Part shown: in pieces, positions 8,767 to 16,632 of the stretch
Position numbering within the stretch: the stretch's first letter is position 1
How the letters are laid out: every line of letters starts with the position of its first letter
Source of the DNA: Limosilactobacillus antri DSM 16041
Lineage (GTDB): Bacteria > Bacillota > Bacilli > Lactobacillales > Lactobacillaceae
Length of the DNA stretch: 31,614 nucleotides
Assembly (NCBI RefSeq): GCF_000160835.1
Contig: NZ_GG700733.1
Location: forward strand, 420,250 to 451,863
Reading direction: 5' to 3'
Position numbers and translations under genes: made by a program
Notes under the pieces: model-generated
The model's database searches: none
Seen by the model: the letters and a program-made list of their open reading frames with translations, nothing else
What the model was told of the DNA's origin: nothing

Positions 8767-9207
8767 ATGACGGATGCGGTAGCACAAGAACCCCCAATTA
8801 CGGATGCCGAGTGGGAAGTCATGCGGATTATCTGGACACTGGGGCGGGCCCACAGTAGCAAGGTGATTGCCGAACTCCAGGCTGAATGTGCGTGGACCGA
8901 GTCGACAATCAAGACCCTGCTTCGCCGGTTGGTGAAAAAGGGCCTGCTGCGGACTGAACCGGATGGGCGGCGCTTTATTTACCTTCCGACCGTCAGTCAA
9001 ACCGCGATGATGGCGCAGATGGCGCGTCAGTTTATGGACAAACTGTGTGATATGCACAAGGGCGAAATCCTGTTGCAGTTACTAAAGGATTCCCCAGTCT
9101 CACAAAAGGACTTGGGGGCCATGCGCAAGGTGATCGACGAAAAGGCGCGGACAGCACCCGAAACGGTACCGTGCAATTGCTTATACAAGGGTGAACATTA
9201 CTGTTAG
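8767..9207 (+). CDS. copY: CopY/TcrY family copper transport repressor
   Basis: A 146-residue winged-helix repressor of the BlaI/MecI/CopY family. The N-terminal DNA-binding region (about 15-85) shows the family pattern ITDAEWEVMRIIW and STIKTLLRRLVKKGLL. The C-terminus carries the metal-sensing cysteines Cys136, Cys138 and Cys146 in CNCLYKGEHYC. The classical CopY motif is CxCxxxxCxC with four cysteines, so this form lacks one and has wider spacing. In the family, Zn(II) supports DNA binding and Cu(I) displaces it. A GGAGG-type ribosome site precedes the ATG, and two cop boxes lie in its own promoter. It is the first gene of the copper operon. Confidence 0.93.
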   Translation: MTDAVAQEPPITDAEWEVMRIIWTLGRAHSSKVIAELQAECAWTESTIKTLLRRLVKKGLLRTEPDGRRFIYLPTVSQTAMMAQMARQFMDKLCDMHKGEILLQLLKDSPVSQKDLGAMRKVIDEKARTAPETVPCNCLYKGEHYC

Positions 9208-9219
9208 TGGGGTGAAATA

Positions 9220-9597
9220 ATGAATGCTAGTCAAATTATGGTTTTAATCGGGGGCCTGCTGGTGATTGCCTTTATCCTCTGGTGGTTCTTCGGCAAGCAC
9301 ACGGAAGCGGTCGGGCAGTCGACGGTGGTTGACGATGTCCAAAATGCGACCATCGTGGTTGACGGTGGCTATTCGCCGTCAACCGTCGTCTTGAAAAAAG
9401 GCGTCCCCGCTGAGGTTAACTTCGAGATGCGTGATTCAACCGCCTGCTTGTCACACGTGGTCTTCCAACAGCTCGGGGTTGATAAGGACCTGACCAAGCA
9501 GAAGGTGACGTCGGTTAAGATCCCGACGGACAAGCAGGGAACGTTTAATTTTGCTTGTGGGATGGATATGTTTCATGGAAAGGTGGTTGTGAAATAA
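9220..9597 (+). CDS. Membrane-anchored cupredoxin-like copper protein
   Basis: A 125-residue protein with one N-terminal membrane helix (about residues 6-24) followed by a small cupredoxin-type domain (about 40-125). Candidate copper ligands are Cys76 and His79 in STACLSHVVF and Cys113, Met115, Met117 and His119 in [13 protein letters not shown]. It lies 12 bases after copY and overlaps the next gene by one base (TAATG), so it belongs to the copper operon. Its 3' end is repeated almost exactly at the end of the next gene. Topology is ambiguous: the charges after the helix (Lys26, His27) do not settle whether the domain faces out or in. A copper chaperone or buffer role is inferred from position and ligands. 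Confidence 0.83.
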   Translation: MNASQIMVLIGGLLVIAFILWWFFGKHTEAVGQSTVVDDVQNATIVVDGGYSPSTVVLKKGVPAEVNFEMRDSTACLSHVVFQQLGVDKDLTKQKVTSVKIPTDKQGTFNFACGMDMFHGKVVVK

Positions 9598-9884
9598 TGG
9601 GAATTTTCGCAAAAGAACAAAGTAAAAAGGTAGTCGTTAATGCCGCTAACCATGGCTATAAGCCGGAAGTGGTCACCTTCAAGCAGGGCAAGCCAGCCCA
9701 GCTGAAGTTTATCCCCTCTGCCAACATGGGTTGCATGAACGAGGTCGTTTTTAAGGACCTCGGGGTCGACGTCAAGCTCGACGGCCAAAAGGAAGTCACC
9801 GTTGAGATTCCGACGGACCAGCCTGGCACTTATAACTATGCTTGCGGGATGGATATGTTTCACGGAAAGGTGGTTGTGAAGTAA
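9597..9884 (+). CDS. Soluble cupredoxin-like copper protein (putative chaperone)
   Basis: A 95-residue protein with a single cupredoxin-like domain and no signal peptide or membrane helix, so probably cytosolic. Likely ligands are Cys46 with neighbouring Met44 and Met47, and Cys83, Met85, Met87 and His89 in the C-terminal CGMDMFHG motif. It is a diverged tandem paralogue of the preceding gene without the membrane anchor; the last 13 residues of the two proteins are identical. The start is the ATG at 9597, overlapping the previous stop as TAATG, with GGAAAGGTGG ten bases upstream. No CopZ-like (CxxC, HMA) chaperone is seen in the operon, so this protein may feed copper to the ATPase, which is an inference. 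Confidence 0.83.
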   Translation: MGIFAKEQSKKVVVNAANHGYKPEVVTFKQGKPAQLKFIPSANMGCMNEVVFKDLGVDVKLDGQKEVTVEIPTDQPGTYNYACGMDMFHGKVVVK

Positions 9885-11821
9885 TGCGACTGACTAACAT
9901 CCAGCGTTTCTGGATTTCCTTTATTTTGGCAATCCCGATGCTCGTCCAGATGTTAGCGATGCCTTTTCACTGGATGATGCCCGGCTATAACTGGATTGCC
10001 TTCATCACGACGACCATCATCATGCTGATTTCGGCGGCTCCTTACTGGAAGAGTGCCATCGGGGCCTTCAAAAAGCACAGCGCCAACATGAACACGTTAG
10101 TGGCGGCTGGCACTGCCGTGGCCTACTTTTACAGTATTTTTGCGATGGCAACGGGACGGCCGGTTTACTTTGAGAGCGCGGCCTTTGTCACCGTCTTTGT
10201 CCTCCTTGGTGACGCGATGGAGGAGAAGATGCACAAGAACGCTTCTAATGCACTGGGCAAGTTAATGGGGCTCCAGGCAAAGGAGGCCGAAGTGCTGAAG
10301 GACGGTCACTTCGTCAAACTGCCGCTAGACCAGGTTCAAGTCGGCGACCTGATCCGGGTCAAGCCGGGTGAAAAGGTCCCGGTTGACGGTCAAATTACCG
10401 CGGGGGCTTCGACGATCGATGAGTCGATGGTCACTGGGGAAAGCATCCCGGTGGCAAAGAAGGTTGGCGACCTGGTTGTTGGCTCGACCATTAACAGCAA
10501 CGGGACGATTACCTTTAAGGCCACCAAGGTCGGCTCTGACACCATGCTGGCCCAGATTGTCGATATGGTGAAGAAGGCGCAGACCAGTCACGCCCCGATT
10601 CAAAACCTGACCGACCGGATTTCCAACATCTTTGTCCCGGCGGTCCTGGTGATCGCCATCCTAACCTTTGTTGTCTGGTACTCCTTCTTAGACGCTACTG
10701 CTGTCCAGGCGATGCTGTTTGCTGTCTCCGTGGTGGTGATTGCCTGCCCGTGTGCCCTGGGATTGGCAACCCCAACGGCACTGATGGTGGGAACTGCCCG
10801 CAGTGCCAAGCTGGGGGTCCTCATCAAGAACGGGGAAGTGCTCCAGGAAGTCAGCGACCTGGACACGGTTGTCTTCGATAAGACCGGGACAATTACGGTC
10901 GGCAAACCCCAGGTCACGGATGTGGTTGGAAATTCCAAGCAGGTCCTGCAGGTAGCCGCCAGCCTGGAAGAATCCTCGGAACACCCACTGGCAACCGCAA
11001 TTCTGCAGCGGGCGGCTGATGACGGTTTAAGCGTTGAACACGTCCGCGAATTCGCGGCAATCGAAGGGAAGGGGGTCCGGGCCGAATACCAGGGGCAGGA
11101 GGCCTTTGTCGGCAGTGACCGCCTGCTTACGGATATTAATATTTCCCGGGAAATGAAGGCGACAGCGGAGAAGTTGCAAAGTGCGGCCAAAACCGTGGTC
11201 TACGTTGGCCTGTCCGGGCAAATTATCGGCCTAATCGCCATCCAGGACGTTGCCAAACCGAGCTCGCCAGAAGCAATTAAAGAGCTGAAAGCACGGGGCC
11301 TCAAGACGGTCATGCTGACCGGTGATAACGAGGCGGTCGCACAGGCAATTGCTGATCAGGTCGGCATCGACCAGGTGATTGCCGGCGCCTTGCCAAACGA
11401 AAAGGCTCAGCATATCAAGAAACTCCAGGATGCGGGCGCCACGGCTGCCTTCGTGGGTGACGGGATTAATGATGCGCCCGCCCTTTCCACCGCCGACGTG
11501 GGGATTGCCATGGGGTCGGGAACTGACATTGCGATTGACTCCGGGGGGATCGTCCTCGTTCAAAATGATTTGCGCGGCGTGGTTCGGGCCCTGGACATTT
11601 CCAAGAAGACCTTTAACCGGATTAAGCTGAACCTTTTCTGGGCGCTGGTCTACAACACGGTCGGCATTCCGATCGCCGCCGGCCTGTTTGCGGCGGTGGG
11701 CTTTCAGCTTAGTCCAGAATTAGCAGCCCTCGCGATGGCCTTTTCGTCGGTTTCGGTTGTGACCTCATCGCTGCTGCTTAACAAGACAAAAATTGCTGGT
11801 ACCAGCACGGCGTCCGCGTAA
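9884..11821 (+). CDS. copA: Copper-exporting P1B-type ATPase without N-terminal metal-binding domain
   Basis: A 645-residue heavy-metal P-type ATPase. Key parts are the CPC metal site (residues 288-290), the phosphorylation motif DKTGT (332-336), TGES in the actuator domain, SEHPLATAI with the nucleotide-binding HP pair, and [10 protein letters not shown]. The last helices carry YN (in [10 protein letters not shown]) and MxxSS (in AMAFSSVSV), the signature of Cu(+) exporters of the CopA class. The protein begins right before the first membrane helix and has no CxxC heavy-metal-binding domain and no histidine-rich tail of CopB type. The start is the ATG at 9884, overlapping the previous stop. 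It is the last gene of the operon, followed by structured repeat copy C. Confidence 0.92.
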   Translation: MRLTNIQRFWISFILAIPMLVQMLAMPFHWMMPGYNWIAFITTTIIMLISAAPYWKSAIGAFKKHSANMNTLVAAGTAVAYFYSIFAMATGRPVYFESAAFVTVFVLLGDAMEEKMHKNASNALGKLMGLQAKEAEVLKDGHFVKLPLDQVQVGDLIRVKPGEKVPVDGQITAGASTIDESMVTGESIPVAKKVGDLVVGSTINSNGTITFKATKVGSDTMLAQIVDMVKKAQTSHAPIQNLTDRISNIFVPAVLVIAILTFVVWYSFLDATAVQAMLFAVSVVVIACPCALGLATPTALMVGTARSAKLGVLIKNGEVLQEVSDLDTVVFDKTGTITVGKPQVTDVVGNSKQVLQVAASLEESSEHPLATAILQRAADDGLSVEHVREFAAIEGKGVRAEYQGQEAFVGSDRLLTDINISREMKATAEKLQSAAKTVVYVGLSGQIIGLIAIQDVAKPSSPEAIKELKARGLKTVMLTGDNEAVAQAIADQVGIDQVIAGALPNEKAQHIKKLQDAGATAAFVGDGINDAPALSTADVGIAMGSGTDIAIDSGGIVLVQNDLRGVVRALDISKKTFNRIKLNLFWALVYNTVGIPIAAGLFAAVGFQLSPELAALAMAFSSVSVVTSSLLLNKTKIAGTSTASA

Positions 11822-11873
11822 CCGAGAGGCAAAAGGCGGTTTTCAAACCCCGTAAGCACCAAAAGAGGGAGCT

Positions 11874-12104
11874 GTGACACAACCCACGGTTAGGGACTGT
11901 AAGGCTAGCCTAGGACGATCATTGGCACGGCACGGGCCGGTGATTGTCCGTAGGCAAATAGCCTTGCTGCGCGGCGCTAGACTCTAAGTCCCTGGGTTGC
12001 GACGCGGAGCTAGCCTATCTGGGGTCACGTGATATCTTTAAAATATTCGGAACTAAAACGAGGGCCTGCGGCAAAACATAGTTTTGTCACAGGCCCCTCT
12101 TTTT
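11874..12104 (+). repeat. Dispersed structured element, copy C (putative RNA, diverged copy)
   Basis: This is the diverged copy that exposes the structure. Helices are P1a 11874-11878 with 12024-12028; P1b 11883-11886 with 12020-12023; P2 11892-11898 with 11987-11993; P4 11903-11909 with 12009-12015; and P3 11915-11926 with 11936-11947 around loop ACGGCACGG. P2 and P4 interleave, which makes a pseudoknot. The stretch 11948-11976 is almost unchanged from the other copies. A terminator hairpin (12062-12068 with 12090-12096, loop with AAAACATAGTTTT) and T-run end it. Relative to copies B and D, P1, P2, P3 and the terminator stem have different bases on both arms. The element is on the same strand as the copper ATPase gene, about 50 bases downstream of its stop. 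It fills most of the 356-base gap; 11822-11873 and 12105-12177 show nothing else. Confidence 0.8.
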
Positions 12105-12177
12105 GCGTACTGCGCAGATTTTCAACGCCTGTCACGTGCCCGTGTTAGTGCCAAAGCAAAGGTAATGCCGGTTGTTA

Positions 12178-13230
12178 TTATTGCCCCCGCTGGTTAACAA
12201 AGTAAAGGTAGCCGATGAATAGTTTGAACAAGTCAGTTGCGTTTTGGGGAGTGAGCTTAAAAATCTTTTGGATGCGGTTTAAGCGGTAGTTAACGGTATT
12301 GCGGTGGATAAATAGGTGCTTTGCGGTTTGGTTGACGTTCAGGTCACTCCGGATAAATTCCCAGATTGTTGCGATTAGTTCGCGGCCGCTATTGCTTGTG
12401 GCAAGTTCGTTAAAACGGTCGACCATTCCCTGGACGGGCAAGTTGGCCCTTAACAGCAGGTCATAAAACCGGATTTGCCGATAACTGGTGATGGTTTCGT
12501 CATCAAGGTTTTGCCGTAGGCGCAATGTGGTTGCGGCCTCGGTCACTGCTTTCCCGATCAGTATCCCGCTTTCGCTCACCCCAAATTGCCTGTGCGCGCT
12601 AGCCAGCCTTTTCTGCAAGCGGCGGCAGGTGAGGGGGTCATGGATGATTACCAGGCCAACCCGGTTAGTTAGCATCAGCATTAAATTAGCGGGGTCGTTA
12701 TTAAGACGTGCTAGTTCATTCAGCTGGCAGTCGATTGCAATGACGGTGTGGGCTTGCGTCAGATCAAGCTTAAATTGCTTGGCGGTTGCGATTAGTTCGC
12801 TAGTCGGTGCCTGTGTTTGGGTGGCCTGAATCAGGTGGTAAAGGAAGCGTTGCTGGTTCTGGGCACTTTCCTGTTTTCGCTGGGCAGCGGTGCTTTGGCG
12901 CAGTAATAACTCAACCGCTGTTTTTAAGAGCGATGCTAGCGGGACAACTTTGGCGGGATCACCGGTAATCCCGACCACACCGATAATCTGGTCATCGTAA
13001 GTAATCGGCATATTAACTCCAGGCTGACCGTGCTGGCCGTGCAGGCGCTCCATGGGCAGGGTCTTCCCCTGGCGAATGGCGTCAAGGGCGCCGATGTGGA
13101 GCGTGTTAATCCGGGTGGGGTCACCGCTGGTAATAATGTAGCCGTTCTCGTTCATAATGTTGATATTGTAAGGAATTTGGCTCATCATATGGTCGACAAT
13201 TGACTGGGCTAATTCGGGTTTCAGTTTCAT
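12178..13230 (-). CDS. CdaR family sugar-diacid/glycerate-type transcriptional regulator
   Basis: A 350-residue regulator of the CdaR family. The N-terminal third (about 1-135) is a putative sugar-diacid recognition domain, with IPYNINIMNENGYIITSGD and the VGITGDP segment typical of that family. The C-terminus (about 290-345) is a PucR-type helix-turn-helix with NVNQTAKHLFIHRNTVNYRL. CdaR proteins activate genes for glucarate, galactarate or glycerate use. It is divergent from the GntP permease and glycerate kinase, so it most likely controls them. The ATG at 13230 was chosen over an ATG 72 bases upstream because the conserved domain starts there and AGGAG lies 12 bases before it; the spacing is slightly long. 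Confidence 0.88.
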   Translation of the reverse strand: MKLKPELAQSIVDHMMSQIPYNINIMNENGYIITSGDPTRINTLHIGALDAIRQGKTLPMERLHGQHGQPGVNMPITYDDQIIGVVGITGDPAKVVPLASLLKTAVELLLRQSTAAQRKQESAQNQQRFLYHLIQATQTQAPTSELIATAKQFKLDLTQAHTVIAIDCQLNELARLNNDPANLMLMLTNRVGLVIIHDPLTCRRLQKRLASAHRQFGVSESGILIGKAVTEAATTLRLRQNLDDETITSYRQIRFYDLLLRANLPVQGMVDRFNELATSNSGRELIATIWEFIRSDLNVNQTAKHLFIHRNTVNYRLNRIQKIFKLTPQNATDLFKLFIGYLYFVNQRGQ

Positions 13231-13294
13231 TTTGGTTGCACACTCCTGTGGTCGTTGCTTTGCAAAGCTTTGGCTGTTACTTATTATAAGCAAA

Positions 13295-13312
13295 TTGTGC
13301 AAAATGCACTAA
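13295..13312. promoter_or_regulatory. Candidate operator in the cdaR-gntP divergent region
   Basis: TTGTGCA and TGCACTAA form an imperfect inverted repeat around a short AAA spacer. It lies just upstream of a minus-strand TATAAT (13283-13288) that could serve the regulator gene, for which no good -35 is visible. Its position between the divergent genes fits a binding site for the regulator, but this is inference only. Confidence 0.35.
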
Positions 13313-13428
13313 TGATTCTCAATTTATTATGCGCCCTGCCCATTGCTAAGTACGGCGATTCTTTGTAATGTAAACGGTGACAAAAGAAGCTCAGACTTTG
13401 GATTAATGAGACAAAAGGGGAGAATAGT

Positions 13429-14724
13429 ATGCTTGTTTCTTGGTGGGGGGCCCTGATTGGGCTGGCCATTGCAATTGTGTTGATTTTGCGCAAGGTTGAT
13501 GCTGTTTACTCATTATTTATTGGTGCGATCATCGGTTCGTTGATTGGCGGCGCCAGCCTCTTGCAAACCGTTAATATTTTGGTCAAGGGGTCCCAAAGCG
13601 TCATGGGGACGGTTGTCCGGGTTCTGGCCGCCGGTGTTTTGGCCGGGGTAATGATGGATTCAGGAGCCGCTAACACGATTGCCCGGACGATTGTTGGCAA
13701 AATGGGTGATCGGATGGCGATTTTGGCCCTCGCCCTAGCCACGATGGTGATCACCGCGGTCGGTGTTTTCATCCCGGTGGCGGTGCTGATTGTGGCGCCG
13801 ATTGCACTGGAAGTTGGCGAGCGGAGCCATATTTCCAAGCTGGCCCTGCTGGTTGCCCTGTCCGGTGGCGGCAAGGCCGGGAATATTATTTCGCCAAACG
13901 CGAACACGATTGCGGCGGCGAAGGGCTTCGGCTTAAATCTTAGCCAGGTTATGATTGCCGACTTCATTCCGGCGGTCGTGGCGTTAATCGTGACAGTGGT
14001 GGTCGCTTCGCTGATTAAGCACAAGGGCGACGCGGTCCTGCCGGCTGACTTAGCCGATAACCCGCAGATTGAACAGGAAGATCTGCCCTCGCTGGGGTCA
14101 TCATTGATTACACCGATCATTGCGGTAATCTTGCTGTTGATTAACCCGATCGGCCAGCTCCTGCACGTTCAGTGGATGAGTACGGTGGACTTGGATGCAA
14201 CTTATGTCCTGCCCTTCGCCGCGATTGTCGGTGCTTTGGCAATGCACAAGGGAAAACGAATTCGGGAGTATGCCCAGACCGGGATGGTCAAGATGACGCC
14301 GGTCGTTATGATCCTGATTGGTGCCGGAGCGATTGGTGCGACGATTACTGAATCAAGCCTGCCCCAGCTGCTGATCTCTGGGATTAAGCTTAGCCACATT
14401 TCCGGAGTCTTCCTGGCCCCACTCTCCGGGATTTTAATGGCCGGTGCCGCGGCGTCCACGTCGACCGGGGTGATCCTGGCAACGGGCTCGTTCTCCAAGG
14501 CCATCCTGGGCTTTGGCGTTCAGCCGTTGGCGGCAGCCGCCATGGTTCACACTGGGGCAATCGTAATCGACCAGCTGCCCCAGGGAAACTACTTCCACGT
14601 CACCGCGAATGCCATGAACATGGACATCAAGCAGCGGTCGCAGGGGATCCTGTATGAAGCCATCTGTGGGGGTTCGGCTTGTCTAACCGCTACGGTCCTG
14701 TATGGTTTCCTGCACTTGCTGTAA
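13429..14724 (+). CDS. GntP family permease (probable glycerate/gluconate transporter)
   Basis: A 431-residue polytopic membrane protein with about 12 helices of the GntP family, proton-coupled importers of gluconate and related hydroxy acids. Visible traits are the ALSGGGKAGNIISPNANTIA segment near residue 150 and the small-residue-rich MAGAAASTSTGVILATGSF stretch near residue 345. It is 22 bases upstream of a glycerate kinase gene and divergent from a CdaR-type regulator, which points to glycerate or a related aldarate product as substrate (inferred). The ATG is preceded by AGGGGAG. Confidence 0.87.
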   Translation: MLVSWWGALIGLAIAIVLILRKVDAVYSLFIGAIIGSLIGGASLLQTVNILVKGSQSVMGTVVRVLAAGVLAGVMMDSGAANTIARTIVGKMGDRMAILALALATMVITAVGVFIPVAVLIVAPIALEVGERSHISKLALLVALSGGGKAGNIISPNANTIAAAKGFGLNLSQVMIADFIPAVVALIVTVVVASLIKHKGDAVLPADLADNPQIEQEDLPSLGSSLITPIIAVILLLINPIGQLLHVQWMSTVDLDATYVLPFAAIVGALAMHKGKRIREYAQTGMVKMTPVVMILIGAGAIGATITESSLPQLLISGIKLSHISGVFLAPLSGILMAGAAASTSTGVILATGSFSKAILGFGVQPLAAAAMVHTGAIVIDQLPQGNYFHVTANAMNMDIKQRSQGILYEAICGGSACLTATVLYGFLHLL

Positions 14725-14746
14725 GTAAATCCAAGGAGGAATTATT

Positions 14747-15733
14747 ATGAAAATTGTAATTGCGCCGGATTCATTCAAGGGTTCGCTAACCGCCAAGCAG
14801 GTAGCTGAAGCAATCCGGACGGGGGTTGCCCGGATCTTTCCGCAGGTGGATTACGAGCTGGTTCCCATGGCCGATGGGGGCGAGGGAACCGTTCAGTCAT
14901 TAGTCGACGCGACGCAGGGACGGTTGATTACCAAGACGGTTCACAACCCGCTGGACCATGGCGTCAAGAAGATCATTCTCGGGATTGGCGGGTCTGCTAC
15001 CAACGACGGTGGCGCGGGGATGGCCCAGGCATTGGGGGCCCGGCTCTTGGATGCTGCCGGAAATGAGCTGCCGTTGGGCGGCGGGGCGCTGGACCGGCTT
15101 GACCATATCGACATCAGCGGCCTCGACCCCCGAATTCAGGCCACCCAAGTCCTGATCGCTTCAGATGTTACCAACCCCCTGACGGGGAAAGACGGGGCCT
15201 CAGCGGTGTTTGGACCGCAGAAGGGTGCGACCCCAGCGATGGTTGAGGTCCTTGACCAAAACCTGCACCACTATGCGGAAATCATTAAACGAGACCTCCA
15301 CCAAGACCTTGAACAGGTGCCGGGCGCTGGTGCCGCGGGCGGACTGGGGACTGGCCTGATGGCCTTTACCAATTCTCAGATGGCCCGGGGAATTGACCTG
15401 GTCGTGGAGTTTACCAAGCTCAAGGAGCGGGCTGTGGGTGCTGACCTGGTCTTGACCGGGGAAGGCGGGATCGACTTCCAGACCAAGTTCGGCAAGACGC
15501 CGTATGGGGTGGCGCTGGCGACGAAGACGGTCGCCCCGCAGGCCCCAGTTGTCGTGCTGGCGGGAAACGTTGGCCAGGGAATTGACAGCTTGTACGGCAA
15601 GGATGCGATGGACGCCATCTTTGCGACCCCCACGGGTGCCAAGCCGTTGGCCCAGGCAATTGCGGATGGCCCGCACGATATTGCGCTGGCGGCAGAAAAC
15701 GTTGCCCGGCTCATCAAAGCGGTGAAAAATTAA
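14747..15733 (+). CDS. Glycerate kinase with an apparent internal deletion
   Basis: Glycerate kinase of the GlxK/GarK type, which phosphorylates glycerate with ATP to feed glycolysis. The N-terminus MKIVIAPDSFKGSLTAKQVA, PMADGGEGT (40-48) and GIGGSATNDGGAGMAQALG (about 79-97) are textbook, as are FGPQKGA and VLTGEGGIDFQT. The family is normally about 370-385 residues; this one has 328. The shortfall maps to one place, between Leu69 and Asp70, where VHNPL runs straight into DHGVKKIILGIGGS. The segment that normally carries the EMAxASGL and TTTYGTGEL motifs is absent, in frame. Activity is therefore doubtful. It is 22 bases after the GntP gene with a good AAGGAGG ribosome site. Confidence 0.85.
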   Translation: MKIVIAPDSFKGSLTAKQVAEAIRTGVARIFPQVDYELVPMADGGEGTVQSLVDATQGRLITKTVHNPLDHGVKKIILGIGGSATNDGGAGMAQALGARLLDAAGNELPLGGGALDRLDHIDISGLDPRIQATQVLIASDVTNPLTGKDGASAVFGPQKGATPAMVEVLDQNLHHYAEIIKRDLHQDLEQVPGAGAAGGLGTGLMAFTNSQMARGIDLVVEFTKLKERAVGADLVLTGEGGIDFQTKFGKTPYGVALATKTVAPQAPVVVLAGNVGQGIDSLYGKDAMDAIFATPTGAKPLAQAIADGPHDIALAAENVARLIKAVKN

Positions 15734-15739
15734 CTAAAG

Positions 15740-15780
15740 AAAGCCACAGTATGCGTTCCATGATACGCACTGTGGCTTTT
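15740..15780. terminator. Bidirectional terminator between glycerate kinase and tenA
   Basis: AAAGCCACAGT (15740-15750) and ACTGTGGCTTT (about 15769-15779) form a long stem, extended by GCGT/ACGC with an AT bulge. A-rich and T-rich flanks on both sides suit termination of both converging genes. This is the one in-window convergent junction without the structured repeat. Confidence 0.8.
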
Positions 15781-15786
15781 ACTTAC

Positions 15787-16434
15787 CTACCGCCAGCCCT
15801 GCTGGTCAAAGGCCATTTGCCAGAACTGTTCCTCGTAGTAGCAGGAAATCTGAAATGCGCGGGTCATCAGCTGGCGGCCGGACTGATCGACGCCCGCGGC
15901 CTGCTGGTTGACGATCGCCTTCATTTGTTCGGTACTGGCGGTGAAATCCGCGGCGGTATAGCTGTCAAAGAACTCCTGGTAAAGGGGAACTGGGCTGTGC
16001 TTGACAGCCAAGCGCTGGGCCAGCTCACTGTACAGCCAGTAGCAGGGAAGAAGCCCCGCGGTAGCGGCTGCGGTGCCGTAGCGGCCTAGCTGGTAGTACA
16101 TATGGGTGATGTAGGAGTATGCGTTCGGGGCAACGGGAGTTTCGCACAGTTCTTGCGTACTGAGGCCGATTTCCTTGTGCATTCGTTGGCGGGCAGTGTC
16201 TTCGCCCTCGCCGAGCCGGCTTAAAATCACGGCTTCGTTTGCTGGCAGCCGGGCCGCAATTTTCTGGTGAAGCCGGTTAAAGGCCGTCAGGTAGTGGTTG
16301 TCCTGAATCAAGTAGTAACGGAAAGTGGCGAGGGGCAGTTCGCCACTGCTGAGCTGCTTAATAAACGGGGCTTGGGCGCTTGCTTCGGTGGTTTGGTTAA
16401 TGGTTGCTGTTAAGCTGGTAGTGAAAAGGGTCAT
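15787..16434 (-). CDS. tenA: TenA family aminopyrimidine aminohydrolase (thiaminase II)
   Basis: A 215-residue all-helical TenA protein, which in the family hydrolyses aminopyrimidine breakdown products of thiamin for salvage. The catalytic cysteine is Cys131 in LLPCYWLYSEL, and the C-terminal glutamate pair Glu201/Glu202 sits in YYEEQFW. The ATG has AAGGAGC upstream, and a minus-strand TATAAT lies at 16462-16467. No thiamin riboswitch is seen in the short leader and no other thiamin gene is nearby, so it appears to be a stand-alone salvage gene. Confidence 0.9.
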   Translation of the reverse strand: MTLFTTSLTATINQTTEASAQAPFIKQLSSGELPLATFRYYLIQDNHYLTAFNRLHQKIAARLPANEAVILSRLGEGEDTARQRMHKEIGLSTQELCETPVAPNAYSYITHMYYQLGRYGTAAATAGLLPCYWLYSELAQRLAVKHSPVPLYQEFFDSYTAADFTASTEQMKAIVNQQAAGVDQSGRQLMTRAFQISCYYEEQFWQMAFDQQGWR

Positions 16435-16500
16435 AAGATTGCTCCTTAGTGCTTTTTCTTAATTATAAAATAGATTATTTACCGCAGCTTATCCTAAATT

Positions 16501-16589
16501 TGCTATACTGGTGAAAGATTGCGTCTGGTGTTTGCCATGACTAGTGAAAACCCAAACAAAATGGTATGTTCGCTAAAATGTGCTATGAT
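16501..16589 (+). promoter_or_regulatory. Two extended -10 elements upstream of coaA
   Basis: TGC-TATACT (16501-16509) and TGC-TATGAT (16581-16589) are both good extended -10 sequences. The second lies 44 bases before the preferred coaA start at 16633. Neither has a clear -35. Confidence 0.4.
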
Positions 16590-16632
16590 TGATGGTAAAC
16601 GCTTACAAATAGACGACAAAGGGATTTTGAAA

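Noticed and set aside
16435..16500. Thiamin riboswitch before tenA
   Set aside because: The leader is short and A/T-rich, with none of the conserved riboswitch sequence or helices.
16519..16632. A 38-residue N-terminal extension of pantothenate kinase
   Set aside because: It has no family resemblance, crosses a likely -10 element at 16584-16589, and the ATG at 16633 gives the normal protein length with a ribosome site.
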